A stretch of 64,000 bases of DNA from Bradyrhizobium nanningense (GTDB lineage: Bacteria; Pseudomonadota; Alphaproteobacteria; Rhizobiales; Xanthobacteraceae): contig NZ_LBJC01000013.1 of NCBI RefSeq assembly GCF_004114535.1, positions 62,001 through 126,000 on the forward strand. The letters run 5' to 3'. A program made the translations under genes and the position numbers. How positions within the stretch are numbered: position 1 is the first letter of the stretch; every line of letters begins with the position of its first letter. The notes beneath the pieces were generated by a model, which saw nothing but the letters and a program-made list of their open reading frames with translations, had not been told where the DNA came from and ran no database searches. Below, one piece after another: positions 19,150-27,118 of this stretch.

Positions 19150-20727
19150 ATGACCGACCGTCCCGACCTCTCGAACCTTCCGTCCTACCGGCAGCCCCGC
19201 TCGGTCTTCTCTGCGCGCAAATTCGCGCTGATGGCCTCGGTCGTCGCCGGCCTTGGCGCGGCCGTCTATGGCTTTGGCCCGTCGACCTCGCCGGCCGACC
19301 TGTTCTCGAGCCCGGCGCATGCGCAGGTCAACAACGAGGTCCGAAAGGTCGAACGTCCCATCGGCTTCGCCGACATCGTCGAGCGCGTGAAGCCGTCGGT
19401 GATCTCGGTGAAGGTCAACATCAAGGAAAAGACCGCGAGCAACGATGACGGCGACGATTCCTCCTCGCCGTTCCAGCCGGGCTCGCCGATGGAGCGCTTC
19501 TTCCGCCGCTTCGGTGGTCCGGACGGTTTCCCCCCGGGCATGAAGGGCGGCCGCGGCCGCGTCGTGCAGGGCCAGGGCTCCGGCTTCTTCATCTCGCCTG
19601 ACGGCTTTGCCGTGACCAACAACCACGTCGTCGACGGCGCCGACAAGGTCGAGGTCACCACCGACGACGGCAAGACCTACACCGCCAAGGTGATCGGCAC
19701 CGACCAGCGCACCGACCTTGCCTTGATCAAGGTCGAGGGCAGCTCGAACTTCCCGTTCGCCAAGCTCGCCGACGCCAAGCCGCGGATCGGCGACTGGGTG
19801 CTCGCGGTCGGCAATCCCTTCGGTCTCGGCGGCACCGTGACCGCGGGCATCGTTTCGGCGAGCGGCCGCGACATCGGCAACGGTCCCTATGACGATTTCA
19901 TCCAGATCGACGCGCCCGTGAACAAGGGCAATTCCGGCGGCCCGGCCTTCGACACCAACGGCGAGGTGATGGGCGTCAACACCGCGATCTACTCGCCTTC
20001 CGGCGGCAGCGTCGGCATCGCGTTCTCGATTCCGGCGAGCACCGTGAAGAGCGTGGTCGCCCAGCTCAAGGACAAGGGTTCGGTCAGCCGCGGCTGGATC
20101 GGCGTGCAGATTCAGCCCGTCACGTCCGACATCGCCGACAGCCTCGGCATGAAGAAGGCCGAAGGCGCGCTGGTGGCGGAGCCGCAGGCCAATGGTCCGG
20201 CCGCGAAGGCCGGCATCGAATCCGGCGACGTGATCACGTCGGTCAACGGCGAGTCCGTCAAGGACGCCCGCGAGCTTGCCCGCACCATCGGCGGCATGGC
20301 GCCCGGCGCGACCGTGAAGCTCAACGTGCTGCACAAGGGCCAGGATAAGGTCGTCAACCTCACCCTCGGCCAGCTGCCGAACACGGTCGAGGCCAAGGCC
20401 GACAACGACAATGACAGCGGCAAGGGTGCGACCAAGGGCACTGACGTGCCCAAGCTCGGCATGACCGTTGCGCCCGCCAATTCCGTGGCCGGTGCCGGCA
20501 AGGAAGGCGTCGTGGTCACCGAAGTCGATCCGAAGAGCGCCGCGGCCGAACGCGGCTTCAAGGAAGGCGACGTGATTCTCGAAGTCGGCGGCAAGAGCGT
20601 CGCCACCGCAGGCGAGGTCCGCGATGCCATCAACACGGCGCGGACCGAGAACAAGAACAGCGTCCTGATGCGCGTGAAGAGCGGCGGCCAGTCGCGCTTC
20701 GTCGCGGTGCCCCTCGCCAAGGGATAA
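19150..20727 (+). CDS. degP: Periplasmic serine protease DegP/HtrA family (MucD-like)
   Basis: The 525-residue protein starts with a cytoplasmic segment, a membrane-targeting helix (about residues 27-45) and AHAQ as a likely signal cleavage site. The trypsin-like domain has the full triad: His159 in TNNHVVDGA, Asp189 in RTDLALIKV and Ser262 in GNSGGP. A Ser/Asp/Gly/Phe-rich LA loop lies before it (about 97-140). Two PDZ domains follow (about 300-400 and 430-520). Members degrade or refold damaged periplasmic proteins. A small hairpin with a T run overlaps the stop codon. The two-component genes after a 274-base gap could be functional partners, as DegP genes often sit near envelope-stress regulators, but that is an inference. 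Confidence 0.94.
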   Translation: MTDRPDLSNLPSYRQPRSVFSARKFALMASVVAGLGAAVYGFGPSTSPADLFSSPAHAQVNNEVRKVERPIGFADIVERVKPSVISVKVNIKEKTASNDDGDDSSSPFQPGSPMERFFRRFGGPDGFPPGMKGGRGRVVQGQGSGFFISPDGFAVTNNHVVDGADKVEVTTDDGKTYTAKVIGTDQRTDLALIKVEGSSNFPFAKLADAKPRIGDWVLAVGNPFGLGGTVTAGIVSASGRDIGNGPYDDFIQIDAPVNKGNSGGPAFDTNGEVMGVNTAIYSPSGGSVGIAFSIPASTVKSVVAQLKDKGSVSRGWIGVQIQPVTSDIADSLGMKKAEGALVAEPQANGPAAKAGIESGDVITSVNGESVKDARELARTIGGMAPGATVKLNVLHKGQDKVVNLTLGQLPNTVEAKADNDNDSGKGATKGTDVPKLGMTVAPANSVAGAGKEGVVVTEVDPKSAAAERGFKEGDVILEVGGKSVATAGEVRDAINTARTENKNSVLMRVKSGGQSRFVAVPLAKG

Positions 20728-20744
20728 GCCTTTAGGAGGCTTTT
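20726..20744 (+). terminator. Short hairpin with T run after degP
   Basis: AAGCCT (20726-20731) pairs with AGGCTT (20737-20742) across a five-base loop and is followed by TT. The left arm overlaps the TAA stop of the protease gene. Confidence 0.5.
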
Positions 20745-21001
20745 GAGATGAAGGGCGTCGCCGGCATCAGTCGCCCCAGCCGCCGGCGCCCTTCGGGGAG
20801 GCAGCGTTACAATAGCTTCCCCTTGCTACCTTCCGGTGGAAAAACGCCCCCCTCCGTCGGAAGGCCTAGGGCGGTGGAGTCCCCCCAGCTTCACCGCCCG
20901 CCTTTTTCTCCATGCCAGCGTCTCCCACTCGGCTTGCATGCGATTGCCGCTCGCGCCATGTTTAGAGAAGGTTGACCTCCTTGACCGCCGCCGAACGCAC
21001 G

Positions 21002-21682
21002 ATGCGCCTCCTCATTATCGAAGACGACCGCGAATCCGCCGACTACCTCGTGAAGGCGTTTCGCGAAGTCGGACACATTGCCGATCACGCCGCCGATGGC
21101 GAGGAGGGCCTCGCCATGGCCGAGAACGGCGATTACGACGTGCTGGTGGTCGACCGCATGCTGCCCAAGCGCGACGGTCTGTCGCTGATCGGCGCGCTGC
21201 GCGACAAGGGCAACACCGCACCGGTTCTGATTCTCTCCGCGCTCGGACAGGTCGACGACCGCATCAAGGGCCTGCGCGCAGGCGGCGACGACTATCTGCC
21301 AAAGCCCTATTCCTTCGCCGAGCTGCTGGCCCGGGTCGAGGTGCTGTCGCGCCGCCGCGGCGGGCCCGCCGAGGACACGCTCTACCGCGTCGGCGATCTC
21401 GAGCTCGACCGGCTCTCGCACCGCGTCGCCCGCGGCAAGGACGAGCTGACGCTGCAGCCGCGCGAATTCCGCCTGCTCGAATATCTGATGAAGCATGCCG
21501 GCCAGGTGGTGACGCGCACCATGCTCTTGGAGAACGTCTGGGACTATCATTTCGATCCGCAGACCAACGTGATCGACGTGCACATTTCGCGATTGCGCTC
21601 CAAGATCGACAAGGGATTCGAGCGGCCGCTGCTGCACACGATCCGCGGCGCCGGGTACATGATCCGTGACGGCATTCGGTAA
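21002..21682 (+). CDS. OmpR-family response regulator
   Basis: The protein has 226 residues from the ATG at 21002. Its receiver domain (1-118) has the acidic pair E7-D8-D9, phospho-acceptor Asp51 (VVDRMLP) and Lys in YLPKPYSF. A C-terminal winged-helix domain carries LQPREFRLLEYLMKHAG and VDVHISRLRSKID. TTG codons at 20972 and 20981 in the same frame lie nearer to AGAGAAGG and may be the true start, which would add up to ten residues. The following kinase gene overlaps this one by 17 bases, so the pair is cotranscribed and probably cognate. The signal is unknown. Confidence 0.9.
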   Translation: MRLLIIEDDRESADYLVKAFREVGHIADHAADGEEGLAMAENGDYDVLVVDRMLPKRDGLSLIGALRDKGNTAPVLILSALGQVDDRIKGLRAGGDDYLPKPYSFAELLARVEVLSRRRGGPAEDTLYRVGDLELDRLSHRVARGKDELTLQPREFRLLEYLMKHAGQVVTRTMLLENVWDYHFDPQTNVIDVHISRLRSKIDKGFERPLLHTIRGAGYMIRDGIR

Positions 21683-23126
21683 ACTCGTCCGCACCACGGC
21701 ATTCCGGCTCACGCTGGTCTATCTGCTGCTGTTCGCGATGTTCGCGGCCTCGCTGCTGGCCTATTTCGCCTGGAATACGCGGCGGCTGATCACCGAGGAG
21801 ATCACGCAGACGGTCAACGCCGAGACCTCGGAGATCAGCGAGATCTACGGCCGCCGCGGCCTGCGCGGCCTCGTGCTGGCGATCGAGTATCGGGCGCTGC
21901 GGCCGGGGGCCAACCTCTATCTCGTGACCACGCCGACCGGGCAGGCGATCGCCGGCAATGTCGGCTCGCTGGCGCCCGGCGTGATGGCGACGCGCGGCTG
22001 GTCGGAGACCGCCTACCGGCGCCTCGAGGACGCCGACGACCGCGACCATCGTGCGCTGGTGCGCGTCACCGAACTCGAGAACGGCTTCCGTCTGCTGATC
22101 GGCCGCGACCTCGCCGAGCGACGGCGGCTGTTCGGCATCGTCGCCAAGGCCGCGCAATGGTCGGTCCTGATCGTCGTGGTGCTCGGGCTCGGCGGCGGCG
22201 TCTTCGTCGCGCGCCGCGTGCTGAGGCGCATCGACGCCATGACGGGGACCACGCAGCGCATCATGACCGGCGATCTCAGCGAGCGCCTGCCGGTCGGGCG
22301 CAGCGGCGACGAGCTCGATCGCCTCGCCGAGAACCTCAATGCCATGCTGGAGCGGATCGAGGCGCTGATGGTGGGGCTGAAGGAGGTCTCCGACAACATC
22401 GCCCATGATCTGAAGACACCGCTGACGCGCTTGCGCAACCGTGCCGAGGAGGCGCTGGCAAGATCGGGCTGCGAGGCCGATTACCGGGCGGCGCTGGAGC
22501 GGACCATCGAGGAATCCGACGGTCTGATCCGCACCTTCAACGCGCTGCTGATGATCGCGCGCGCCGAGTCCGGACAGGCGCGCGGCAACATGGATGATTT
22601 CGACGCGGCCGAGGTCGCCAACGGTATCCACGAGCTCTATGAGCCGCTCGCCGAGGACGATGGCATGACTCTGAAGGTCAAGGCCGATCCGACCCCGATT
22701 CACGCCAACCGCGAATTGATCAGCCAGGCGCTCGCCAATCTGGTCGAGAATGCGATCAAATACGGCAAGCCGGTCGCGCAGGCGGGCGGAACCGTGGTCA
22801 GCATGGACGCGCGGCAGATCATGATCGAGGCGAGGCGCGACGGCGACAAGGTGCTGCTCAGCGTCACCGATCGCGGTCCCGGCATCCCCGAGGCCGATCG
22901 CGCGCATGCGGTCGAACGATTCGTGCGCCTGGAAGCAAGCCGCACGCTGCCGGGCTCTGGCCTCGGTCTCAGTCTTGCCTCGGCGGTTGCGACATTGCAT
23001 GGCGGCGAGTTGAGGTTGGGCGACGCTCAGCCCGGCCTTGTCGCCACGCTGGTGCTGCCCGCGCGCGTCGGTGCCGGCGACAGGGTTGCTCCGCCAATAC
23101 CGGATGTGCCACAGAAGGTGGCATGA
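21666..23126 (+). CDS. Sensor histidine kinase (HAMP, HisKA, HATPase)
   Basis: The 486-residue kinase starts at GTG 21666 inside the regulator gene. Membrane helices at about 16-38 and 160-185 flank a periplasmic region of some 120 residues. HAMP follows (RRIDAMTGTTQRIMTGDLSE), then the phospho-acceptor box DNIAHDLKTPLTR with His247. The ATPase domain contains NLVENAIKYG, DRGPGIPEADR and GSGLGLSLA. The layout is that of TctE/QseC-like kinases paired with OmpR regulators. The stop overlaps the glnE start (ATGA), so glnE may be transcribed with this two-component system. That coupling is notable for a nitrogen-control enzyme. Confidence 0.9.
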   Translation: MTAFGKLVRTTAFRLTLVYLLLFAMFAASLLAYFAWNTRRLITEEITQTVNAETSEISEIYGRRGLRGLVLAIEYRALRPGANLYLVTTPTGQAIAGNVGSLAPGVMATRGWSETAYRRLEDADDRDHRALVRVTELENGFRLLIGRDLAERRRLFGIVAKAAQWSVLIVVVLGLGGGVFVARRVLRRIDAMTGTTQRIMTGDLSERLPVGRSGDELDRLAENLNAMLERIEALMVGLKEVSDNIAHDLKTPLTRLRNRAEEALARSGCEADYRAALERTIEESDGLIRTFNALLMIARAESGQARGNMDDFDAAEVANGIHELYEPLAEDDGMTLKVKADPTPIHANRELISQALANLVENAIKYGKPVAQAGGTVVSMDARQIMIEARRDGDKVLLSVTDRGPGIPEADRAHAVERFVRLEASRTLPGSGLGLSLASAVATLHGGELRLGDAQPGLVATLVLPARVGAGDRVAPPIPDVPQKVA

Positions 23127-26107
23127 ACCACTCCGCGCCGGGAAACGCGGACAAGCATGGTGAGAGGCTGGCCGCACGCTTCGCGGAAGCCCCCCATATT
23201 GCCGCTTCCACAACCGACGAACGACATTTCGAAAGCTGGCTGAGCGAGCTCGAGCCGGCCCAATCGGCCCGTCTCGAAGCGCTGCTGGCTCATCCCTTTG
23301 CCCGGGACATCCTGGCCGGTATCGCGGAATTCTCGCCCTATCTGTTCGATCTGGTGCGCGCCGACGCGGTGCGGCTGATCCGGCTGCTCGAATGCGACCC
23401 GGATGCGCATCTGGCGGCCCTGATCGCGGAGGCGAGGGGGGCGGTGCTCGCGGCGGCGGACGAGGCCGAGGTGATGCGGCTGCTTCGCCGCATGAAAGCG
23501 GAGACCGCGCTGCTGACCGCCCTGTGCGACATCGGTGGCGTCTGGCCGGTGATGCGGGTGACGGCGGCGCTGACCGATGTCGCAGTGTCCTCGGTGCAGG
23601 CGGCGCTCCAATACCTGCTGCGGCAGGAAGCCGCACGTGGCAAGATCTCGCCGCCCAATCCCGAGGCGCCCGAAGAGGGCTGCGGGCTGATCGTGCTCGC
23701 CATGGGCAAGATGGGGGCGGGCGAGCTGAACTATTCCAGCGACATCGATCTCATCGTGTTCTTCGATCCCGACGCGACGACGCTGGCGGCGGACATCGAG
23801 CCGCAGCCGTTCTTCGTCCGCGTCACGCAAGGGATGGCGCGCATCCTGCAGCAGCGCACCTATGAAGGTTACGTCTTCCGCGTCGATCTGCGCCTGCGGC
23901 CCGATCCGTCCTCGACGCAGGTGGCGATCTCCAGGGACGCCGCGCTGAACTATTACGAGCGGGAAGGGCGCACCTGGGAGCGCGCGGCGATGATCAAGGC
24001 CCGTGCCTGCGCCGGCGATCTTAAAGCGGGCGAGGCATTGCTCGCCGAGATCGCGCCCTTCGTCTGGCGCAAGCATCTCGACTTCGCAGCGCTCGCCGAC
24101 GTCCACGACATGAAGCGGCAGATGCAAACCTATCGCGGCCAGAGCGAGGTCGCGGTGGAGGGGCATAATGTCAAGGTCGGCCGCGGCGGCATCCGCGAGA
24201 TCGAGTTCTTCGCGCAGACCCAGCAATTGATCGCCGGCGGCCGCCATCCGGAATTGCGGGTGCGGCCGACGCTCAAAGCGCTCGACATTCTCGCCTCCAG
24301 CAACTGGATCACCCTTGCTGCGCGCGACGAGCTGACCATTGCATACGAATTCCTGCGCCGGGTCGAGCATCGCCTCCAGATGATCGCCGACGAGCAGACC
24401 CACGCGCTGCCCGAAGACAAGGACGCGGTCGAGCGTTTTGCGCGCTTCTTCGGCTATCCGTGTCGTGAAGCTTTTGCGAGCGACCTGCTGCGACAGCTCA
24501 AGATCGTGCAGGGGCACTACGAAAAACTGTTCGAGGGCGACGATCCGACCGGCACGGCCAAGCTGCCGGCGCTCGATTACAGTGCCGGTCCTGACGATCC
24601 GCGGTTGCTCCAGCACCTCGCGACGCTCGGCTTCAAGAAGCCTGCAGCATTGGCGCAGACGGTGCGCGATTGGGTCACCGGCGACTATCGCGTGTTCCGC
24701 AACGAGGCGACGCGGAATGCCTTCGTCGAATTCGTGCCGGCCCTGATCGACGGTCTTGCCCATGCCGAGGAGCCGGATCGCGCCGTCGTGGCATTCGATC
24801 AGTTCCTGGGGGCGCTCCAGCGCGGCGGCCGGCTGTTCACGCTGCTCGGCCAGAACCGCGAGCTCGTCGCGCTTGTGGCGCTGGTGCTGGGCGCCGCGCC
24901 CCGCCTCGGCGAAATGCTGGCGCGGCAGCCGCAGCTGATGGATGGCCTGATCGATCCGCGCTTCTTCGGCGCCATGCCGGACCGGCAGGAATTGTCGGGA
25001 CGGTTGGCTGCGACCGTGCAGGACGCCGGCTCATACGAAGAGTTCCTCGATCGCCTGCGCCTGTTCGGGCAGGAGAGCCTGTTCCTGATCGGCACGCGGA
25101 TCCTCTCCGGCACCGTCTCGGCGCAGCAGGCGAGCACGGCCTTTGCCGATGTCGCCGAAGGCATCGTCCACACCGTGCACGGCCTCGTTGCCGACCGCTT
25201 CGCCGCCCAGCACGGCCGGATCAAGGGCCAGGAGACCGCGATCATCGCGATGGGCCGGCTCGGCAGCCGCGAGATGACGGCCTCGTCCGATCTCGACCTG
25301 ATCCTGCTCTACGATTTCGACAGCGACAATCCGGACTCAGATGGACCGAAATCGCTTCAGGGCGCGCATTATTTTGCCCGCCTGACCCAGCGCCTGATCA
25401 GCGCGTTCACGACGCGCACCAATTATGGCGTGCTGTACGAGATCGACATGCGGCTGCGTCCCTCGGGGCGCGCCGGCCCCGTGGCCTCGAGCCTCGTCTC
25501 GTTCGCGGATTACCAGGCCAACGAGGCCTGGACCTGGGAGCACATGGCCCTGACGCGTGCCCGCGTGGTGTCGGCTTCGCCCGAATTCCGGGAACGCATC
25601 GCGCGCGTCATCCGCGACGTCCTGACCCGCCGCCGCGATCCCGTCAGCACGGCCGACGACGTTGCCGACATGCGGCGCGCGATCGCCCAGGAGAAGGGCG
25701 AGGCCGATTGCTGGGATCTCAAACATGCCGCGGGCGGCATGGTCGACATCGACTTCATCGCGCAATATCTCCAACTGGTGCATGCGCACGACCAGCCGGA
25801 GATCCTGGACGTCAGCACCATGCAGGTGCTGGAAAACGCCTGCAGGCTCGGCGTGCTCCCGCAATCGGAAACCGAGATCTTGCGCGCAGCCGCGCGGCTC
25901 TATCACGATTTGACTCAGATCCTGCGGCTGTGCGTCAGCGACCGCTTCAAGCCCGAAACCGCCGGCAACGATCTGCAGCGCGTGATGGCGCGCGCCGGCG
26001 ACGCGCCGGACTTCTCCTCGCTGGAGGCGCGCGTGAAGGAGACGCAGAGCGAGGTGCGGCGGGTGTTCAGGGCGCTGCTGGAAGGGTCGTCGCCTTCAGC
26101 GAGGTAA
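23123..26107 (+). CDS. glnE: Glutamine synthetase adenylyltransferase/deadenylyltransferase
   Basis: The 994-residue protein has the duplicated GlnE architecture. The N-terminal nucleotidyltransferase (deadenylylase) has GAGELNYSSDIDLIVFFD at about residues 196-213, a regulatory helical linker follows, and the C-terminal nucleotidyltransferase (adenylylase) has GSREMTASSDLDLILLYD at about 713-730. Both carry the GxxE/DxD metal-binding pattern. GlnE switches glutamine synthetase off or on in response to PII and glutamine. The length matches rhizobial homologues. The ATG overlaps the stop of the kinase gene. The last 41 bases overlap the end of fdsD on the opposite strand. Confidence 0.96.
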   Translation: MNHSAPGNADKHGERLAARFAEAPHIAASTTDERHFESWLSELEPAQSARLEALLAHPFARDILAGIAEFSPYLFDLVRADAVRLIRLLECDPDAHLAALIAEARGAVLAAADEAEVMRLLRRMKAETALLTALCDIGGVWPVMRVTAALTDVAVSSVQAALQYLLRQEAARGKISPPNPEAPEEGCGLIVLAMGKMGAGELNYSSDIDLIVFFDPDATTLAADIEPQPFFVRVTQGMARILQQRTYEGYVFRVDLRLRPDPSSTQVAISRDAALNYYEREGRTWERAAMIKARACAGDLKAGEALLAEIAPFVWRKHLDFAALADVHDMKRQMQTYRGQSEVAVEGHNVKVGRGGIREIEFFAQTQQLIAGGRHPELRVRPTLKALDILASSNWITLAARDELTIAYEFLRRVEHRLQMIADEQTHALPEDKDAVERFARFFGYPCREAFASDLLRQLKIVQGHYEKLFEGDDPTGTAKLPALDYSAGPDDPRLLQHLATLGFKKPAALAQTVRDWVTGDYRVFRNEATRNAFVEFVPALIDGLAHAEEPDRAVVAFDQFLGALQRGGRLFTLLGQNRELVALVALVLGAAPRLGEMLARQPQLMDGLIDPRFFGAMPDRQELSGRLAATVQDAGSYEEFLDRLRLFGQESLFLIGTRILSGTVSAQQASTAFADVAEGIVHTVHGLVADRFAAQHGRIKGQETAIIAMGRLGSREMTASSDLDLILLYDFDSDNPDSDGPKSLQGAHYFARLTQRLISAFTTRTNYGVLYEIDMRLRPSGRAGPVASSLVSFADYQANEAWTWEHMALTRARVVSASPEFRERIARVIRDVLTRRRDPVSTADDVADMRRAIAQEKGEADCWDLKHAAGGMVDIDFIAQYLQLVHAHDQPEILDVSTMQVLENACRLGVLPQSETEILRAAARLYHDLTQILRLCVSDRFKPETAGNDLQRVMARAGDAPDFSSLEARVKETQSEVRRVFRALLEGSSPSAR

Positions 26108-26297
26108 GCGCCTCACGGACGTCAGGCTCCAGGCCCGCGCCGCCGGCGTCGAGATGAGCGAAGATCGCGCGCTTCATCCTGGGATCCCAGAATTTCTTGA
26201 TGTGCTCGGCAATCCCCGGCACGGCCTTGCCGTGGCCTTGGCTCTCGAAGAACTTGCCGATCTGGTTGGCCATGTAGATCAGGCGGTCAGGCGACAT
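26067..26297 (-). CDS. fdsD: Formate dehydrogenase delta subunit FdsD
   Basis: The 76-residue protein has the FdsD signature RLIYMANQIGKFFESQG, then HIKKFWDPRMKRAIFAHLDA and GAGLEPDVREAL. FdsD belongs to soluble NAD-dependent molybdenum formate dehydrogenases and, with FdhD/FdsC, is needed for assembly of the bis-MGD cofactor enzyme; it can be a loosely bound subunit. The ATG at 26297 overlaps the fdhD stop by 11 bases. The 3' end overlaps the 3' end of glnE, which runs the other way, by 41 bases, so there is no room for a conventional terminator between these operons. Confidence 0.92.
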   Translation of the reverse strand: MSPDRLIYMANQIGKFFESQGHGKAVPGIAEHIKKFWDPRMKRAIFAHLDAGGAGLEPDVREALTSLKATTLPAAP

Positions 26298-27114
26298 CGG
26301 CAACCTCCGTGGCATGGCGGGCGACAACCCGGTCACCATGCGAAAACACTTCGAATCCGTCCTGGCGGGCAATGGCAATCAGCGTGATGCCGGCAGCTTC
26401 CGCGGTGCGCACTGCTAGCGCGGAGGGAGCGGACACCGCGACCATCACCGGCGCGCCGATCGCGGCGGCCTTCTGCACCATCTCGACCGAAACGCGGCTC
26501 GTGAGCAGCACCATGCCGCCGCGCGGCTCGGTGCGGCTGCGCGCCAGGGCTCCCGCGAGCTTGTCGAGCGCGTTGTGGCGGCCGACGTCCTCGCGCAGCG
26601 CGACGATGTTGCCGGCAGGGGACCAGAACGCGGCGGCGTGAACGGCGCGGGTCTGCAGATTGATCGATTGCAGCGGCGCGATCGCCTGCATCGCCGCCAT
26701 GATTTCTTCCGGCGTGAAGGTCTGCCCCTGCGGCACGACCGCGGCGGGTCGCACTGCCTCGGCGATGGACTCGATGCCGCAGATGCCGCAGCCAGTGGGG
26801 CCGGCGACATGGCGACGGCGCTCGCTGATGCGGGCGGCATCGTCCGGCGCCAGCCACATCCTGAGCTCGATCCCGTCGTCGAGGCGAACGATGTCGAGCG
26901 ACTTGATGTCGTCGACCGACTTGATGATGCCTTCGTCCAGGCTGAAGCCGACCGCAAAATCTTCCAGGTTCTGCGGCGTTCCCATCATGACGGCGTAGGT
27001 GCCGCCATTATAGGTCAGCGCCAGCGGCGTCTCCTCCGGTATGAAACGCGTTCCTTCGGACGCCAGACCGTTGCGCCAGATTCCGCGATCGATCGCCTGA
27101 ACCGCGACGTGCAT
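26287..27114 (-). CDS. fdhD: Formate dehydrogenase sulfurtransferase FdhD (FdsC)
   Basis: The 275-residue protein carries the essential cysteine motif GCGICG with Cys109 and Cys112, the TYNGGTYAVMMGTPQNLEDFA region and the conserved REDVGRHNALDKL segment. FdhD binds bis-MGD and transfers sulfur from a cysteine desulfurase to the molybdenum cofactor before its insertion in the formate dehydrogenase. I chose the ATG at 27114, four bases after the fdsA stop, instead of an upstream in-frame start within fdsA. The operon order fdsG-fdsB-fdsA-fdhD-fdsD is the standard FDS arrangement. Confidence 0.94.
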   Translation of the reverse strand: MHVAVQAIDRGIWRNGLASEGTRFIPEETPLALTYNGGTYAVMMGTPQNLEDFAVGFSLDEGIIKSVDDIKSLDIVRLDDGIELRMWLAPDDAARISERRRHVAGPTGCGICGIESIAEAVRPAAVVPQGQTFTPEEIMAAMQAIAPLQSINLQTRAVHAAAFWSPAGNIVALREDVGRHNALDKLAGALARSRTEPRGGMVLLTSRVSVEMVQKAAAIGAPVMVAVSAPSALAVRTAEAAGITLIAIARQDGFEVFSHGDRVVARHATEVADVA

Positions 27115-27118
27115 GCCG

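Noticed and set aside
20748..20975. Possible 75-aa gene with AGGAGG eight bases before an ATG
   Set aside because: The AGGAGG is part of the degP terminator hairpin, and the product is Arg/Pro/Ser-rich without any fold or conserved look. It could be a leader peptide, but the evidence is too thin.
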